Positions 43,223 through 53,613 of a stretch of 64,000 nucleotides of DNA are shown one piece after another (within the stretch, counting starts at the first letter, position 1; each line of letters starts with the position of its first letter). The translations under genes and the position numbers were made by a program. The notes below the pieces were generated by a model. That model saw only the letters and a list, made by a program, of their open reading frames with translations. It was not told the DNA's origin and ran no database searches. The DNA is from Gilvimarinus xylanilyticus (lineage in GTDB: Bacteria > Pseudomonadota > Gammaproteobacteria > Pseudomonadales > Cellvibrionaceae): the NCBI RefSeq assembly GCF_024195295.1, contig NZ_JAMFTH010000001.1, positions 1,054,001 to 1,118,000 on the forward strand. The letters are read 5' to 3'.

Positions 43223-44119
43223 ATGGCTGGCAGAATCTTGGCACTGCCTGAAAGCCGCAAACCGGACCTAACGCCAGCTATGCAGAAACTGGACTCGAGC
43301 TCATTGACCAACCCAGGTCGTAAACGAGGCAACAACGAAGATTGTTTTCTCAGTTTACCCGAACACTGTCTGTGGATGGTGGCCGACGGTATGGGCGGGC
43401 ACGAGGCCGGCGAAGTGGCCAGCGCCATTGTCAGCCAGACCCTGGCCCGCCACAGTGATAAACCACTGGCCGATGCGATTCAAACAGCGCACAAAGACAT
43501 CTTGCAGGCCGCCGCGCAAGGTATCGGCGCCGAAGGCATGGGTTCGACGATAGTGGCACTTCGCCACCGCGGCGAGAGTTACGAAATCGCCTGGGTGGGC
43601 GACAGCCGCGCCTACTCGTACAGCGACGAAAACGGCTTACAGGCACTGACGACCGATCACTCTTACGTGCAAATGTTACTGCAAAGCGGAGCCATAGGCC
43701 CCGCCGAGGCAGAGCAGCATCCGGATAAAAACATTATTACCCAGTGCCTGGGCTCGCAAGAGCTGGACGATGTAAAGGTCGACACCCTGACACGCCCCTG
43801 GCAGCCCCGGCAGTGGTTATTGTTGTGCAGCGATGGCCTGAGCGACGAATTGAGCTCGGCCGATATGGAAAAAATTCTGCGCCGCTGCGCCAGCCCGGCC
43901 CAGGCAACGCGCGCGCTAATGAATGCCGCGCTAAAAGCCGGAGGCAAAGACAACATTACCATTCAAGTGGTGGCGGCGCCGCTACAACGCGGCGAAAGCT
44001 GGTGGAACCGGCTCCTGCACTGGGTTCCGGTTTTTACCCACAGCCGAACCCTGGACGCCATAATTTACGCAGCGGCATTGGGCGCACTGTGTGCCCTGCT
44101 CTATGGGACAATTTTGTAG
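43223..44119 (+). CDS. PP2C-family Ser/Thr protein phosphatase
   Basis: A 298-residue metal-dependent phosphatase. All main motifs are present: RGNNEDCF, VADGMGGHEAGEVAS, GMGSTIVAL, WVGDSRAY, LCSDGLSDEL and GGKDNITIQVV. The last 25 residues form one hydrophobic helix (LDAIIYAAALGALCALLYGTIL), which would anchor it to the membrane. An AGGAG-type site precedes the ATG. The next gene, six bases on, is a Ser/Thr kinase, so the two form a reversible phosphorylation pair. Confidence 0.93.
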   Translation: MAGRILALPESRKPDLTPAMQKLDSSSLTNPGRKRGNNEDCFLSLPEHCLWMVADGMGGHEAGEVASAIVSQTLARHSDKPLADAIQTAHKDILQAAAQGIGAEGMGSTIVALRHRGESYEIAWVGDSRAYSYSDENGLQALTTDHSYVQMLLQSGAIGPAEAEQHPDKNIITQCLGSQELDDVKVDTLTRPWQPRQWLLLCSDGLSDELSSADMEKILRRCASPAQATRALMNAALKAGGKDNITIQVVAAPLQRGESWWNRLLHWVPVFTHSRTLDAIIYAAALGALCALLYGTIL

Positions 44120-44125
44120 AAGACG

Positions 44126-46633
44126 ATGCAGATTCCCGGTTACCGAATCATTCGCAAAATAAATCACGGCGGCATGTCCACCGTCTACCTGGCGATTCAG
44201 GAGAGCGTCGGGCGGGTAGTGGCACTCAAAGTGATGTCACCGGCGCTTAATAGTGACCCGAGCTACAGCGAGCGGTTTCAGCGAGAAGCCAATATTGTGG
44301 GCCAGCTATCGCACCCGCACATCGTCTCAATCTACGACATCGGCAAACACGACAATCTCAACTACATTGCCATGGACTATCTGCCGGGCGGTTCGATCCA
44401 TGACCGCATGCTGGCCGGCATCGACAGCAATGATGCACTCAAGATTCTCAAAGAAATTGGCGCCGCCCTAGATCACGCTCATGAAAAGGGCTATGTGCAC
44501 CGGGATATCAAACCCGAAAACGTCTTGTTCCGCGACGACGGCTCGGCGGTACTCACTGACTTTGGCGTCGCGCGCGCTCAATCGCTTAACTCCCGCGCCA
44601 CCCACGCCGGTACCGTAGTAGGCACCCCCCACTACATGAGCCCCGAGCAAGCCCGCGGTAAGACGGTAGATTCGCGCTCGGACTTATACAGCCTGGGCAT
44701 TGTATTCTATGAAATGCTGACCGGCTCAGTGCCCTATCAGGGCGAGGAGGCGGTCGCCATTGCGCTAAAGCACTTGGCCTCGCCCCTGCCCGTGCTTCCT
44801 AAACAGTTTTCCCACTGCCAGCCCATACTGGACACACTGCTGGACAAAGAACCGGGCAAGCGCTATCAACACGGCCAGCAATTGGTGCAGGATGTCGAGG
44901 CACTGCAATTGCAAATCCGCGAGCAAGGCGAAAGGCGGACCGCCAGCTTGTCGCAACTAGGCGGCCAGCTGAGCAGCGCTTTGGGTATTGTATGGCGCAA
45001 ATTCAAAGCATCATGTGGCACTTACTGGAAACAGTGTAGCGCTTTTATCGCCAGTATCCGGTTTGCCAAAGGTCGCGGTTTTTATCGTGTGGAAACAACG
45101 CACCAGGAACAGCTGCGATCACTCACACAGCAAAACACCCTGGTCGCGACTCGCGTACACCGACAGGTAAGCCCAGCCGGGGCCGCCGCCCTGTGGCACG
45201 ACCTTGGCACTTGGGGGCAGCGCGCCGTGTGGGCAACCGCCGCACTGGTGCTGGTTTTAATTGCATTGCTGCTGTGGCCAGCTGATACGCAGCCGCCGGC
45301 GACAAAAACCGGCGATATAGTGAGTGCGAGTAAACACAGCGCAAAGGGCAAAAGCCCGCAGCCTTTAGCGTCCAGCGCTGGCAGTCTCGCAAACAGTGCT
45401 CAGAGCAGCCCTGCACCCACTGCCATTGCCTCTGCCCATGCCCATGCCGAAACCAGCGAGGCCTATTCAAGCCCGCCTCCAGCAGACTCCCCCCTTATCG
45501 AGACGGCCGGAACACAAGTGCAACCCCGTGCTGAGTTTGAAGGCCGCCCCGGAACGACTTTAGAAAATGCCCGCACAGCGGTCGACACCGAGATCGAGCT
45601 CGCGTCCAGGACCAATGCTGAGCCTGAGTTCGAGCCCACACCCGAGCCCGATAACGCGCAACCACCCGAACCCGAGGTAGAAAAATTTTCCCTCACGGTT
45701 GCGCCTAAACCCGCCAATGCGCGGGTCAGGATTATGAATATCCGTGAGAAATACCACGACGGTATTGCCCTGGCACCGGGGGCTTATCAAATTGAGGTAA
45801 CAGCGCCCGGCTACCGCGAGCACCTGGAGTGGATGGACATAGACGATACCGATTTAAACTACGCGGTCGAGCTGGCCCCCAGCCGCCCCGCCGGGGCGGA
45901 ATTTACCGACACATTGGAAAATGGCGAGCGGGGCCCGGTAATGGTCGTGATTCCCGCGGGCAGTTTCACTATGGGCGGTCCCGACAGCAACAGCCAGCCG
46001 CGTCACGAAGTAAGTTTCGCGCGCCCCTTTGCCATGAGTAAATTCGAGATTACCTTTGCCGACTATGATCGCTTTGTGGAGGATCAGTCATTGGCGCTGC
46101 CCGGCGACAATCGCTGGGGGCGAGAGCAGCGCCCGGTCATTAATGTCAGCTGGGAGGAAGCCGAGCTTTACGCCCAGTGGTTGAGCATGCAAACCGGCAA
46201 AACTTACCGCTTACCTACCGAAGCAGAATGGGAATATGCCGCACGCGGCGGGCGTCAATCGCGTTTCTGGTGGGGCGATGAGGCGAGTAACGCGGCGGCC
46301 AAAGCCAACTGTAAGCGTCACTGCGACAGCGGTTATACCGGTCTCTTTCGCACTGAAACCGCGCCGGTGGGATCGTTTCAAACCAATGACTACGGATTAC
46401 ACGATATCGCCGGCAATGTGGCCGAGTGGACCCAGGACTGCTACCGCGATACCTACCAGGGCGCGAGCCCCGACGGGAGTGCCTACAGTCAGAAAAATTG
46501 TCCCGCGCGCGTGGTGCGCGGGGGCTCATTAAACGACGGGGCCGAGGCGCTGGGAGTCTATCAGCGGCGCTATCAACCCCAGCACACCTACCATACCGAT
46601 ATTGGAATACGGTTAGTGGTGGAGGAGCTTTAA
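44126..46633 (+). CDS. Membrane Ser/Thr kinase fused to a formylglycine-generating-enzyme-like domain
   Basis: An 835-residue protein. Residues about 5-265 are a Hanks-type kinase with [16 protein letters not shown]35 in VVALKVM, the catalytic HRDIKPEN at 125-132, DFG at 145-147 and [10 protein letters not shown], so activity is expected. A transmembrane helix (about 367-385) follows. A disordered segment precedes a PEGA-like beta domain ([38 protein letters not shown], about 525-590). The last 230 residues match the FGE-sulfatase fold ([37 protein letters not shown]-like, [20 protein letters not shown]). Kinase is cytoplasmic and the FGE-like part periplasmic. It overlaps the 3' end of uvrB by four bases. 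Confidence 0.9.
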   Translation: MQIPGYRIIRKINHGGMSTVYLAIQESVGRVVALKVMSPALNSDPSYSERFQREANIVGQLSHPHIVSIYDIGKHDNLNYIAMDYLPGGSIHDRMLAGIDSNDALKILKEIGAALDHAHEKGYVHRDIKPENVLFRDDGSAVLTDFGVARAQSLNSRATHAGTVVGTPHYMSPEQARGKTVDSRSDLYSLGIVFYEMLTGSVPYQGEEAVAIALKHLASPLPVLPKQFSHCQPILDTLLDKEPGKRYQHGQQLVQDVEALQLQIREQGERRTASLSQLGGQLSSALGIVWRKFKASCGTYWKQCSAFIASIRFAKGRGFYRVETTHQEQLRSLTQQNTLVATRVHRQVSPAGAAALWHDLGTWGQRAVWATAALVLVLIALLLWPADTQPPATKTGDIVSASKHSAKGKSPQPLASSAGSLANSAQSSPAPTAIASAHAHAETSEAYSSPPPADSPLIETAGTQVQPRAEFEGRPGTTLENARTAVDTEIELASRTNAEPEFEPTPEPDNAQPPEPEVEKFSLTVAPKPANARVRIMNIREKYHDGIALAPGAYQIEVTAPGYREHLEWMDIDDTDLNYAVELAPSRPAGAEFTDTLENGERGPVMVVIPAGSFTMGGPDSNSQPRHEVSFARPFAMSKFEITFADYDRFVEDQSLALPGDNRWGREQRPVINVSWEEAELYAQWLSMQTGKTYRLPTEAEWEYAARGGRQSRFWWGDEASNAAAKANCKRHCDSGYTGLFRTETAPVGSFQTNDYGLHDIAGNVAEWTQDCYRDTYQGASPDGSAYSQKNCPARVVRGGSLNDGAEALGVYQRRYQPQHTYHTDIGIRLVVEEL

Positions 46634-48630
46634 CTTTTGTGTTTTAAGGTTTGAATCTGGTCGCGCAATTGGGCGGCCTTTTCAAACTCCAGGTCTTTGG
46701 CGGCTTTCATCATCTGAGCTTCCAGCTGTGCGACCTGCTTAAACAAATCGCCGCCCTCGGGAATGTCAGGAATATCCATCTTGCCGCTCTTATCGGCCTT
46801 GCGGCGGTTTTTACTGCCGGCCCCAGGAACCTGAGAGCCCTCCAGAATATCGGCAACATTCTTTTCAATACCGCGAGGAGTAATTCCATGCTCTTGGTTG
46901 TGCTGGATTTGCTTCTCGCGACGGCGCTCGGTTTCATTCATGGCGCGCTCCATCGAGCCGGTAATGCGATCGGCGTAGAGAATAGCCTTACCGTGAACGT
47001 TCCGCGCCGCGCGCCCGATAGTCTGAATAAGCGAGCGGTCCGAACGCAAAAAGCCCTCTTTATCCGCATCGAAAATCGCCACCAAGGATACCTCGGGCAT
47101 ATCCAAGCCCTCGCGCAGCAGGTTGATCCCCACCAACACATCGAATTCCCCCAGGCGTAAATCACGAATGATTTCCACCCGCTCAACAGTATCGATATCC
47201 GAGTGCAGGTAGCGCACTCTCACCCCCTGCTCGGTGAGATATTCGGTTAAATCCTCGGCCATGCGTTTTGTCAAAACGGTAATCAAAACCCGTTCATTGG
47301 CCTCTACCCGATTTTTTAGCTCAGACAGAACATCATCTACCTGAGTGGTGGCAGGCCGCACTTCAATTTCCGGGTCGACCAAACCGGTGGGACGCACCAC
47401 CTGCTCCACCACCTGCCCGGCGTGCTCATTTTCGTAGGGGCCGGGGGTGGCAGAGACGAAAATCATCTGCGGCGCCCGGGCTTCCCACTCGTCAAATCGC
47501 ATGGGGCGATTGTCCAGCGCCGACGGCAGGCGAAAACCATATTCCACCAGCGTCTCTTTGCGCGAGCGGTCGCCTTTGTACATGGCGCCAATCTGCGGCA
47601 CGGTTACGTGGGACTCATCAATCACCAACAGTGCTTCGGGGGGTAAATAGTCAAAAAGCGTGGGCGGCGCCTCACCGGGATCGCGCCCGGATAGGTAGCG
47701 GGAGTAGTTTTCAATGCCGTTGCAGTACCCCAACTCTTGCATCATTTCAATGTCATAGCGGGTACGCTGCTCCAGACGCTGGGCTTCTACCAGCTTGTCG
47801 TTGTCGCGCAACTGCTGCAAACGCTCTTCCAGCTCTACTTTGATGTCTTCAATTGCCTCGAGAATACGCTCGCGCGGGGTCACATAGTGAGACTTGGGGT
47901 AAATCGTCACTCGCGGGACTTTTTGTAGCACCTCGCCGGTGAGAGGATCAAAGATGGACAGTTGCTCAATCTCGTCGTCGAACAGCTCCACCCTGATGGC
48001 CTCAAACTCTGAATCGGCCGGAAAAATATCGATCACATCACCGCGCACCCGATAGGTAGCGCGCTGAAAATCCATATCATTGCGGGTGTATTGCAGCTCG
48101 GCTAAGCGCCGCAGGATTTTACGTTGATCGACCCGGTCACCGCGCACCAGATGTAGAATCATTTTTAAATAAGATTCCGGATCTCCCAAACCGTAAATGG
48201 CCGATACCGTCGCAATCACAATCGCGTCTTTACGCTCCATTAACGCCTTGGTGGCGGACAGGCGCATTTGCTCGATATGGTCGTTCACCGAGGCGTCTTT
48301 TTCAATAAAGGTATCCGAAGACGGCACATAGGCCTCGGGCTGATAGTAGTCGTAATAGGAGACGAAATACTCGACGGCATTATGGGGAAAAAACTCTTTA
48401 AATTCGCCGTACAGTTGCGCCGCCAGGGTTTTATTGTGGGCCATTACCAGCGTGGGGCGCTGGGCCTGTGCCACCACGTGGGCAATCGAGAAAGTTTTAC
48501 CCGAACCGGTAACCCCTAGCAACGTCTGGTGGGCCAAACCGGAGTCGATACCGTCAACCAACCCGGCTATGGCGGTGGGCTGATCCCCCGCCGGAGAGTA
48601 GCCACTTTCAACCGTAAACAACTTACTCAT
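46630..48630 (-). CDS. uvrB: Excinuclease ABC subunit B
   Basis: Damage-recognition helicase of nucleotide excision repair, acting with UvrA and UvrC. At 666 residues it is full length. Helicase motifs include [16 protein letters not shown] (Walker A), the beta-hairpin [31 protein letters not shown] (Walker B) and [10 protein letters not shown]. The C-terminal UVR domain that binds UvrC is present ([30 protein letters not shown]). I see no LexA box in the 52 bases before the start. It is convergent with the kinase gene. Confidence 0.98.
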   Translation of the reverse strand: MSKLFTVESGYSPAGDQPTAIAGLVDGIDSGLAHQTLLGVTGSGKTFSIAHVVAQAQRPTLVMAHNKTLAAQLYGEFKEFFPHNAVEYFVSYYDYYQPEAYVPSSDTFIEKDASVNDHIEQMRLSATKALMERKDAIVIATVSAIYGLGDPESYLKMILHLVRGDRVDQRKILRRLAELQYTRNDMDFQRATYRVRGDVIDIFPADSEFEAIRVELFDDEIEQLSIFDPLTGEVLQKVPRVTIYPKSHYVTPRERILEAIEDIKVELEERLQQLRDNDKLVEAQRLEQRTRYDIEMMQELGYCNGIENYSRYLSGRDPGEAPPTLFDYLPPEALLVIDESHVTVPQIGAMYKGDRSRKETLVEYGFRLPSALDNRPMRFDEWEARAPQMIFVSATPGPYENEHAGQVVEQVVRPTGLVDPEIEVRPATTQVDDVLSELKNRVEANERVLITVLTKRMAEDLTEYLTEQGVRVRYLHSDIDTVERVEIIRDLRLGEFDVLVGINLLREGLDMPEVSLVAIFDADKEGFLRSDRSLIQTIGRAARNVHGKAILYADRITGSMERAMNETERRREKQIQHNQEHGITPRGIEKNVADILEGSQVPGAGSKNRRKADKSGKMDIPDIPEGGDLFKQVAQLEAQMMKAAKDLEFEKAAQLRDQIQTLKHKS

Positions 48631-48682
48631 CTAAAACCTCGCTTAAAACCGCATCGTCGCGCTGGCGGAAAACCGCACTTTA

Positions 48683-49600
48683 TCAGGTATCACTAGGCAC
48701 GGGGGTAAGCAGGGTTTTAAATTCGGGTAATTCGTGTAAAGGCTCCAGAGCCGTGTCGTCCATCATGGTCTCGCGATAGTTCTGCGATCGCTCCAGGGTT
48801 TCACCTAAGTAGTGAATGGCCTGATCGTAATTACCCAACATGGTCTTAGCGCAGGCCAGCTGATAAAAGGCGTGAGCATTGTCCGCATCGATCGCCAGCG
48901 CCTGGTGACAGAGGTTGATGGCCCACTGCACCTCACCCAACTCCAGAACTTCATCGGCTTTATACGTGAGGGCTTCACAATCGAGAGGATGAAGGTCCAA
49001 AATTTGGTCGTAAATCGCAATTTTATTGGCAGGCGTGGACTCCTGCGCAGCGCGCAACCAGAGGGCGTGAAGCTCCTGAGTCCGCTCAATCTCCTCGCGG
49101 TTTTCATCGATATGCCGGGTCTTCTGAGTCAGCTGAGATTCAATCGCCGCCAGGCGTCTCTCATAAGTTGCGACCAATTTGCTGACTTCTTCGTCAGCGA
49201 TTTTATTCATTCGCTCTTTAATATCGCGCAGCGACGACCAACCCACCAGCACCAAAATAGAACTGGCTGCAGCAATCAAGTAAAAGAAGTTAGAGATGGT
49301 GCTGGTGGCATAATCCACCCCCCGGTCAACCGACTGTATTTGGCGATCGACAATTTTTTCGGTCAACTCCACGCGCTGCTGCGCCATTTCGGCGCGCAGC
49401 TGCTTTAGCTCATCCAGCACATAGCGCTCAACAAACGGGTTATACAAGGGCTCGTCCAAAGACTCGACACGCGCCTGGGCCTCTTGCTCGGTTACCTGAG
49501 CGGATTCAGCGGTAGCATTATCGCGGTTTTCCTGCGCCCACAAAAAAGCGCTGGGCAATGCCAGCGCTATGGCGAACATGGCCGCTATCAGGCAGCGCAT
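48683..49600 (-). CDS. Membrane-anchored TPR protein coupled to ask
   Basis: A 305-residue protein. The first 22 residues are a signal peptide or first anchor (LIAAMFAIALALPSAFLWAQ); a second hydrophobic stretch lies at about 108-125 (FFYLIAAASSILVLVGW). Between them and after them are coiled-coil stretches (LDELKQLRAEMAQQRVELTEKI, SKLVATYERRLAAIESQLTQKT). The C-terminal third holds TPR-like helices (ALTYKADEVLELGEVQWAINLCHQALAIDADNAHAFYQLACAKTMLGNYDQAIHYLGETL). A GGAGAGG site lies inside the 3' end of ask; the gene overlaps ask by 13 bases. The function is unknown. No name is recognised. Confidence 0.82.
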   Translation of the reverse strand: MRCLIAAMFAIALALPSAFLWAQENRDNATAESAQVTEQEAQARVESLDEPLYNPFVERYVLDELKQLRAEMAQQRVELTEKIVDRQIQSVDRGVDYATSTISNFFYLIAAASSILVLVGWSSLRDIKERMNKIADEEVSKLVATYERRLAAIESQLTQKTRHIDENREEIERTQELHALWLRAAQESTPANKIAIYDQILDLHPLDCEALTYKADEVLELGEVQWAINLCHQALAIDADNAHAFYQLACAKTMLGNYDQAIHYLGETLERSQNYRETMMDDTALEPLHELPEFKTLLTPVPSDT

Positions 49601-51024
49601 ATGGCCTCTCCATGATCGTGCACTTCAATCAGGCAACGGTGCAGGCTTTGTACGGCCAGATCATAGTCGTCTTCATCCAGCACAAATTGCATATCTACCT
49701 GACGAATCGACTGGTGCATAGCCAGAATACTGATATTGACCTCAGACAGAGCCGATACCGTTTTCGCCAACATGCCGGGCACTTTCATATCACTGCCAAT
49801 GGCCGAGACCACCGCCACCTTACGGGTATTGATTTCCGCATCGGGATACAACTCTTCCAGTTCGCGGCGAATGCGATTCACGGTTTTTAAGTTAGCCCCG
49901 ACATAGTGGGTAATGGTATTGGCGTTAATATCTTTACTTACCACATGGGCTTTAAAACGAGCAATGGTTTTCAAAATACCCGAGTCGTATTTTTCAATGC
50001 TGCCCATCATGTCCTGATCAAACAGCTCGATAGAGTACACCCGACGGCGTCCGGCAATAATCTCGACCCGAGGCGTATCGCTGACATAGTCACCGGTAAT
50101 TAAGGTACCGGCGTGCTCTGGCTCAAAGGTATTTTTGACCCGCAGCGGAATATCGGCCTGACGCAGGCCCTTAGCGGCACGGGGGTGGATGGCCTCCATA
50201 CCCAAGTTCGCCAACTGATCGGCCACATCATAGTTGGTGCGACCAATTGGCACGACCTTTTCGGCTCCGACCAAGCGCGGATCGGCAGAGCTCAGGTGGT
50301 ATTCTTTATGAATAATAGCTTCACTGGCGTTGGTTAACACCGCAATGCGGCTAAAGGTCATCTCACTGTAGCCGCGATCAAAGCTTGCCATCAGGCCTTT
50401 ATCGCAATGGGTATACCCGGTGGCAATGGCCAGTTCGTGGGCATAATCCACATCGGCAAAGGATTTACAAATCATGTCATCCAGTGATTCTGCCTGATCC
50501 GCACGCCAACCAGACAAGTCTACGAATTTGGCTTTAATACCGTCGCGCTCTAACAAATGCGCCATATTCCAGGCGCTGTGCGCTTCGCCGATACTCGCCA
50601 ACATTTCCCGTACAGTAAATAAATGAGATTGCAGCTCAAAATGGCCGTGCTGACACAACCGCTCTAGGTCCTTCAGCACTCGCTCGGCGTCATCCAGGCG
50701 CTGGGCGATAAATTCGTTGGCTTTATCACCCAACTCTGTCTCACCGAATAATGACGCATTAACGGCAAACATTTCATTGCGTAAATCCGCAAACGCCTGA
50801 TGCCATTCTTCGTCATTGTTGGTGCTGGCAAACAGACCGTAAACACCGGGCTTGCCATTTTTCTTGTTTTCGAGCAGCAGATCTGTCATGCCGCCATAGG
50901 CAGACACCACAAACACGCGGTTGTAAATGTCATCGCTGTTGTTGCCCTTTAAAATGACATTGTCCCGCACCGCCTCATACTCGCTCATGGAGGTGCCGCC
51001 GATTTTCTCTACTGTATGACTCAT
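49588..51024 (-). CDS. ask: Aspartokinase of the ectoine cluster
   Basis: A 478-residue aspartate kinase of the Ask_Ect subfamily, which feeds aspartyl phosphate into ectoine synthesis. The N-terminal kinase region shows VEKIGGTSM and FVVSAYGGMTDLLLENK, then SEMTFSRIAVLTNASEAIIHKEYHLSSADPRLVG. ACT-type regulatory repeats lie at the end (KVAVVSAIGSDMKVPGMLAKTVSALSEVNISILAMHQ). The subfamily is typically insensitive to feedback by lysine and threonine, which fits a pathway that must run at high flux. It is the last biosynthetic gene of the ectABC-ask run and overlaps the TPR gene. Confidence 0.95.
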   Translation of the reverse strand: MSHTVEKIGGTSMSEYEAVRDNVILKGNNSDDIYNRVFVVSAYGGMTDLLLENKKNGKPGVYGLFASTNNDEEWHQAFADLRNEMFAVNASLFGETELGDKANEFIAQRLDDAERVLKDLERLCQHGHFELQSHLFTVREMLASIGEAHSAWNMAHLLERDGIKAKFVDLSGWRADQAESLDDMICKSFADVDYAHELAIATGYTHCDKGLMASFDRGYSEMTFSRIAVLTNASEAIIHKEYHLSSADPRLVGAEKVVPIGRTNYDVADQLANLGMEAIHPRAAKGLRQADIPLRVKNTFEPEHAGTLITGDYVSDTPRVEIIAGRRRVYSIELFDQDMMGSIEKYDSGILKTIARFKAHVVSKDINANTITHYVGANLKTVNRIRRELEELYPDAEINTRKVAVVSAIGSDMKVPGMLAKTVSALSEVNISILAMHQSIRQVDMQFVLDEDDYDLAVQSLHRCLIEVHDHGEAICAA

Positions 51025-51104
51025 AAACTTGCCTTTGCTTCGGTTAAAAGAGAGTAAAGGGCAGCTCTATTAATTCAGAGGTGCCCTATAAACCATCCTT
51101 CAAC

Positions 51105-51503
51105 TTAGCCTTTAACCTCCTCGGCATCTAATTCGTAAGCGCCTTCGGCATTATGAACTTCTTTACCATGCAGAGGCGGGTTAAACACACAGGCCATTTT
51201 CATTTCTTCTTCGGCGCGCAGGATATGCTTGTCGTGCTGATCCAGCAAATAGATAGTGCCCGGCTCAATGGTGTGTACTTCGCCGGTGGCCAGATCTTCA
51301 ATGGAGCCGTAACCGCTGACGCAGTAAACCGATTCCAGATGGTTCTGATAGTGCAGGTGCAATTCAGCATCGCGATAGATAGTGGTAATGTGAAACGAAA
51401 AGCCCATGTTGTCGTTGCGAAGCGCCAGGCGAGTGCTGTCCCAGCCTTCGGATACAATTTTACGATCGCCCTTTTCTGCATCTTTTAAACGTCTAACAAT
51501 CAT
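51105..51503 (-). CDS. ectC: L-ectoine synthase
   Basis: Cyclises N-gamma-acetyl-2,4-diaminobutyrate to ectoine. It is a 132-residue cupin-fold enzyme with the family start [28 protein letters not shown], the [15 protein letters not shown] region and [39 protein letters not shown]. These carry the iron-binding and substrate-binding residues of EctC. A GGAG site precedes the ATG. It lies 70 bases after ectB. No ectD (hydroxylase) is found next to it. Confidence 0.98.
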   Translation of the reverse strand: MIVRRLKDAEKGDRKIVSEGWDSTRLALRNDNMGFSFHITTIYRDAELHLHYQNHLESVYCVSGYGSIEDLATGEVHTIEPGTIYLLDQHDKHILRAEEEMKMACVFNPPLHGKEVHNAEGAYELDAEEVKG

Positions 51504-51573
51504 TGCTTAACTCCATAATTCGTTGCGGTAAAACAATGGCGACCCGTGGGGCCGCCGGTGGTATGTCGCTTTC

Positions 51574-52848
51574 TTAGGAAGCTTTTTTCAGCTTCTCTTG
51601 GGCAAAAACTTCGGCAAAGCTTTGCTCCAACTTGTTCAAGCCATCGGTCAAGGCTTCTTCGCTGATAGTCAGCGGGCAAAAGCATTTTACAATTTGGCTG
51701 TGGTTACCCGAGGTTTCAATGACCACGCCATGCTCGAATGCCTGGGCGCAGACTTTGCTCGCCAACTCGCCAGTGCCGCAGTCAATGCCCTGCATCAAGC
51801 CGCGACCTTTAAGGCGCAGAGTTAACTCGCCATTGGCTTCAATAATTTTCTTAAAGCGCTGGGTCACCAACTGAGCCTTGGCTTTAATCTCGTTCTCTAA
51901 CTTGTCATCGCTCCAGTAGTGCTCAATGGCCGCGGTCGCCGTTACAAACGCGTGGTTATTACCACGGAAGGTACCATTGTGCTCACCCGGCTCCCAGATA
52001 TCCAAATCCGGCTTGATCATCACCACGGCAAACGGTAAACCGTAAGCACTCAGCGACTTAGACAAGGTCACAATATCGGGCTTAATGCCCGCGGGCTCAA
52101 AGCTAAAGAATGTGCCGGTACGGCCACAACCTGCCTGAATATCGTCCAAGATAAGCAGTATTTCGTGCTTCTTACACAGTTTTTCAAGGGCCTGCAGCCA
52201 TTCAGTGGTGGCCACATTCAAACCGCCCTCGCCTTGCACGGCCTCAACAATGGCACAAGCCGGCTTATCGATACCGCTCGAGGGGTCGGAGAGCAGCTTA
52301 TCGATCATTTTAACCGTATCAACATCGCGGCCGTAGTAACCACAAAACGGCATGCGATCGACATCGCTTAAGCTAACGCCGGCCCCACCGCGGTGGTGCT
52401 GGTTACCGGTAGCGGCCACTGCGCCCAGCGAGCAGCCGTGGAAACCATTGGTAAACGAGATCACATTATTGCGCCCGGTCACTTTACGGGCGATTTTAAG
52501 GGCCGCTTCAACCGCGTTAGTCCCGGTAGGACCGGTAAACTGCAGCACATACTCCATATCGCGGGGGGTAAGGATCTTGTCGCGAAAAACCTCTAAAAAG
52601 CGCGCCTTAGCGGAGCTGTGCATATCCAAGCCGTGAGTAATACCGTCTTCGCTGATGTAATCCAGCAGCGCCTGCTTTAAATGGTCGTTGTTGTGGCCGT
52701 AGTTCAGCGAACCGGCACCCGAAAGGAAATCGATATACTGCTTGCCGTCCTCGCCGTACAAGTAGCAGTCTTTCGCTTTGTTAAAGACCACCGGAAAAGA
52801 GCGGGCATAAGACTGAACTTCCGATTCCATTTCGTTAAAAATATTCAT
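51574..52848 (-). CDS. ectB: Diaminobutyrate-2-oxoglutarate transaminase
   Basis: PLP-dependent enzyme making L-2,4-diaminobutyrate from aspartate semialdehyde with glutamate as amino donor, first step of the ectoine branch. The 424 residues show [73 protein letters not shown] and [18 protein letters not shown] with the cofactor lysine. A GAGG site precedes the ATG. It lies 96 bases after ectA, separated by a long inverted repeat. Confidence 0.98.
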   Translation of the reverse strand: MNIFNEMESEVQSYARSFPVVFNKAKDCYLYGEDGKQYIDFLSGAGSLNYGHNNDHLKQALLDYISEDGITHGLDMHSSAKARFLEVFRDKILTPRDMEYVLQFTGPTGTNAVEAALKIARKVTGRNNVISFTNGFHGCSLGAVAATGNQHHRGGAGVSLSDVDRMPFCGYYGRDVDTVKMIDKLLSDPSSGIDKPACAIVEAVQGEGGLNVATTEWLQALEKLCKKHEILLILDDIQAGCGRTGTFFSFEPAGIKPDIVTLSKSLSAYGLPFAVVMIKPDLDIWEPGEHNGTFRGNNHAFVTATAAIEHYWSDDKLENEIKAKAQLVTQRFKKIIEANGELTLRLKGRGLMQGIDCGTGELASKVCAQAFEHGVVIETSGNHSQIVKCFCPLTISEEALTDGLNKLEQSFAEVFAQEKLKKAS

Positions 52849-52888
52849 GCTGACCTCAGTTAAACAATAGTAAAGAGAGAATTCGTTA

Positions 52889-52925
52889 ACAGACTGTAAA
52901 AAGCACCTGGGTTTTAACAGTCTGT
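52889..52925 (-). repeat. Long inverted repeat in the ectA-ectB gap
   Basis: ACAGACTGT and ACAGTCTGT are perfect arms, extended inward across one mismatch by AAAA/TTTT around a nine-base loop. The stem would form in the ect mRNA between ectA and ectB. No U-tract follows, so processing or stability is more likely than termination. Confidence 0.65.
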
Positions 52926-52944
52926 GAGTGGGCGCGTTTCGCTA

Positions 52945-53436
52945 TTAGCGGCTAATGGGCCCGATTTCCAGCAGGTGCTCATCGTCGTGAACACCGCCAA
53001 AGTGTTTGTCTTTTTGGAAGTAGACGCCGCTGTTCAATTCTGCGTTTAGATCTTTCGCCAGAGAGCGAAATAGCCCCCAAGAGGCGTCGTTATCCGGGGT
53101 AATCGTGGTGTGAATATGGGTTACCCCTTTACAGGCGTCACTATCCAACTGGGTTTTCACCAATCTTTTGGCCAAACCGAGGCCGCGCCCCGCCTTGTCC
53201 ACCACAATCTGCCACACAAACAGAATGTGCGGAGTCGCCGGCGGGATGTAGCCAGAGACAAAGCCGACCATTTCGCCGTCTTTAAAGGCCGCCACACTGG
53301 TCTCAGCAAAGTGCGAGCACTGTAAAAGGTTGCAGTAAATGGAGTTGGGATCGAGAGGGGGATTGGCTTCAACCAACTGGTTGACGGTGTATCCGTCCTC
53401 GGCGGTGGGATGACGTAACTCTACGGACTCTGACAT
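52945..53436 (-). CDS. ectA: Diaminobutyrate acetyltransferase
   Basis: GNAT-family enzyme that acetylates L-2,4-diaminobutyrate on the gamma amino group with acetyl-CoA, second step of ectoine synthesis. The start ATG at 53436 gives 163 residues beginning MSESVELRHPTAEDGYTVNQLV; longer reading upstream is unsupported. Family landmarks are LVEANPPLDPNSIYCNLLQCSHFAETSV, FVWQIVVDKAGRGLGLAKRLV (the acetyl-CoA loop) and TTITPDNDASWGLFRSLA. The ribosome-binding site is weak. It is the first gene of ectA-ectB-ectC-ask and is divergent from ectR. Confidence 0.97.
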   Translation of the reverse strand: MSESVELRHPTAEDGYTVNQLVEANPPLDPNSIYCNLLQCSHFAETSVAAFKDGEMVGFVSGYIPPATPHILFVWQIVVDKAGRGLGLAKRLVKTQLDSDACKGVTHIHTTITPDNDASWGLFRSLAKDLNAELNSGVYFQKDKHFGGVHDDEHLLEIGPISR

Positions 53437-53571
53437 AGAATTTACTTTTTCCTCTAAAGAGATAAATTCCAACACTAAGCCAAATATATGACTGTTTTTT
53501 GGCAACCTTTCCCTAAAACGCGCCATTTTCAGCAAAAACGGCGGTAAAAACCGGGCAGAAGACAAAAAATA

Positions 53572-53613
53572 TTACTTAGTGCTCTAAGCGTTAATCTATA
53601 GTACACTAAGTAA
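53572..53613. repeat. Perfect 10-bp inverted repeat in the ectA-ectR promoter region
   Basis: TTACTTAGTG (53572-53581) and CACTAAGTAA (53604-53613) are exact reverse complements separated by 22 bases, so the arm centres are 32 bases apart, about three turns of the helix on one face. The right arm is half of the EctR-like operator, so the left arm may be a second EctR half site. Confidence 0.75.
53595..53612 (-). promoter_or_regulatory. Candidate EctR operator
   Basis: The minus strand reads TACTTAGT-GT-ACTATAGA. The site I recall for EctR1 of Methylomicrobium alcaliphilum is TATTTAGT-GT-ACTATATA, so the match is 16 of 18 bases. It overlaps the -10 of the predicted ectA promoter, the same place as in that organism, which fits repression. 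Confidence 0.8.

Noticed and set aside
43223-46633. PppA/PpkA of a type VI secretion system
   Set aside because: No tss genes occur in the window and the kinase ends in an FGE-like domain. A T6SS elsewhere cannot be excluded but nothing here supports one.
48631-48682. LexA box before uvrB
   Set aside because: The 52-bp gap has no CTGT-8-ACAG. The only clean LexA box I saw is before imuA. A site inside the TPR gene was not found by eye.
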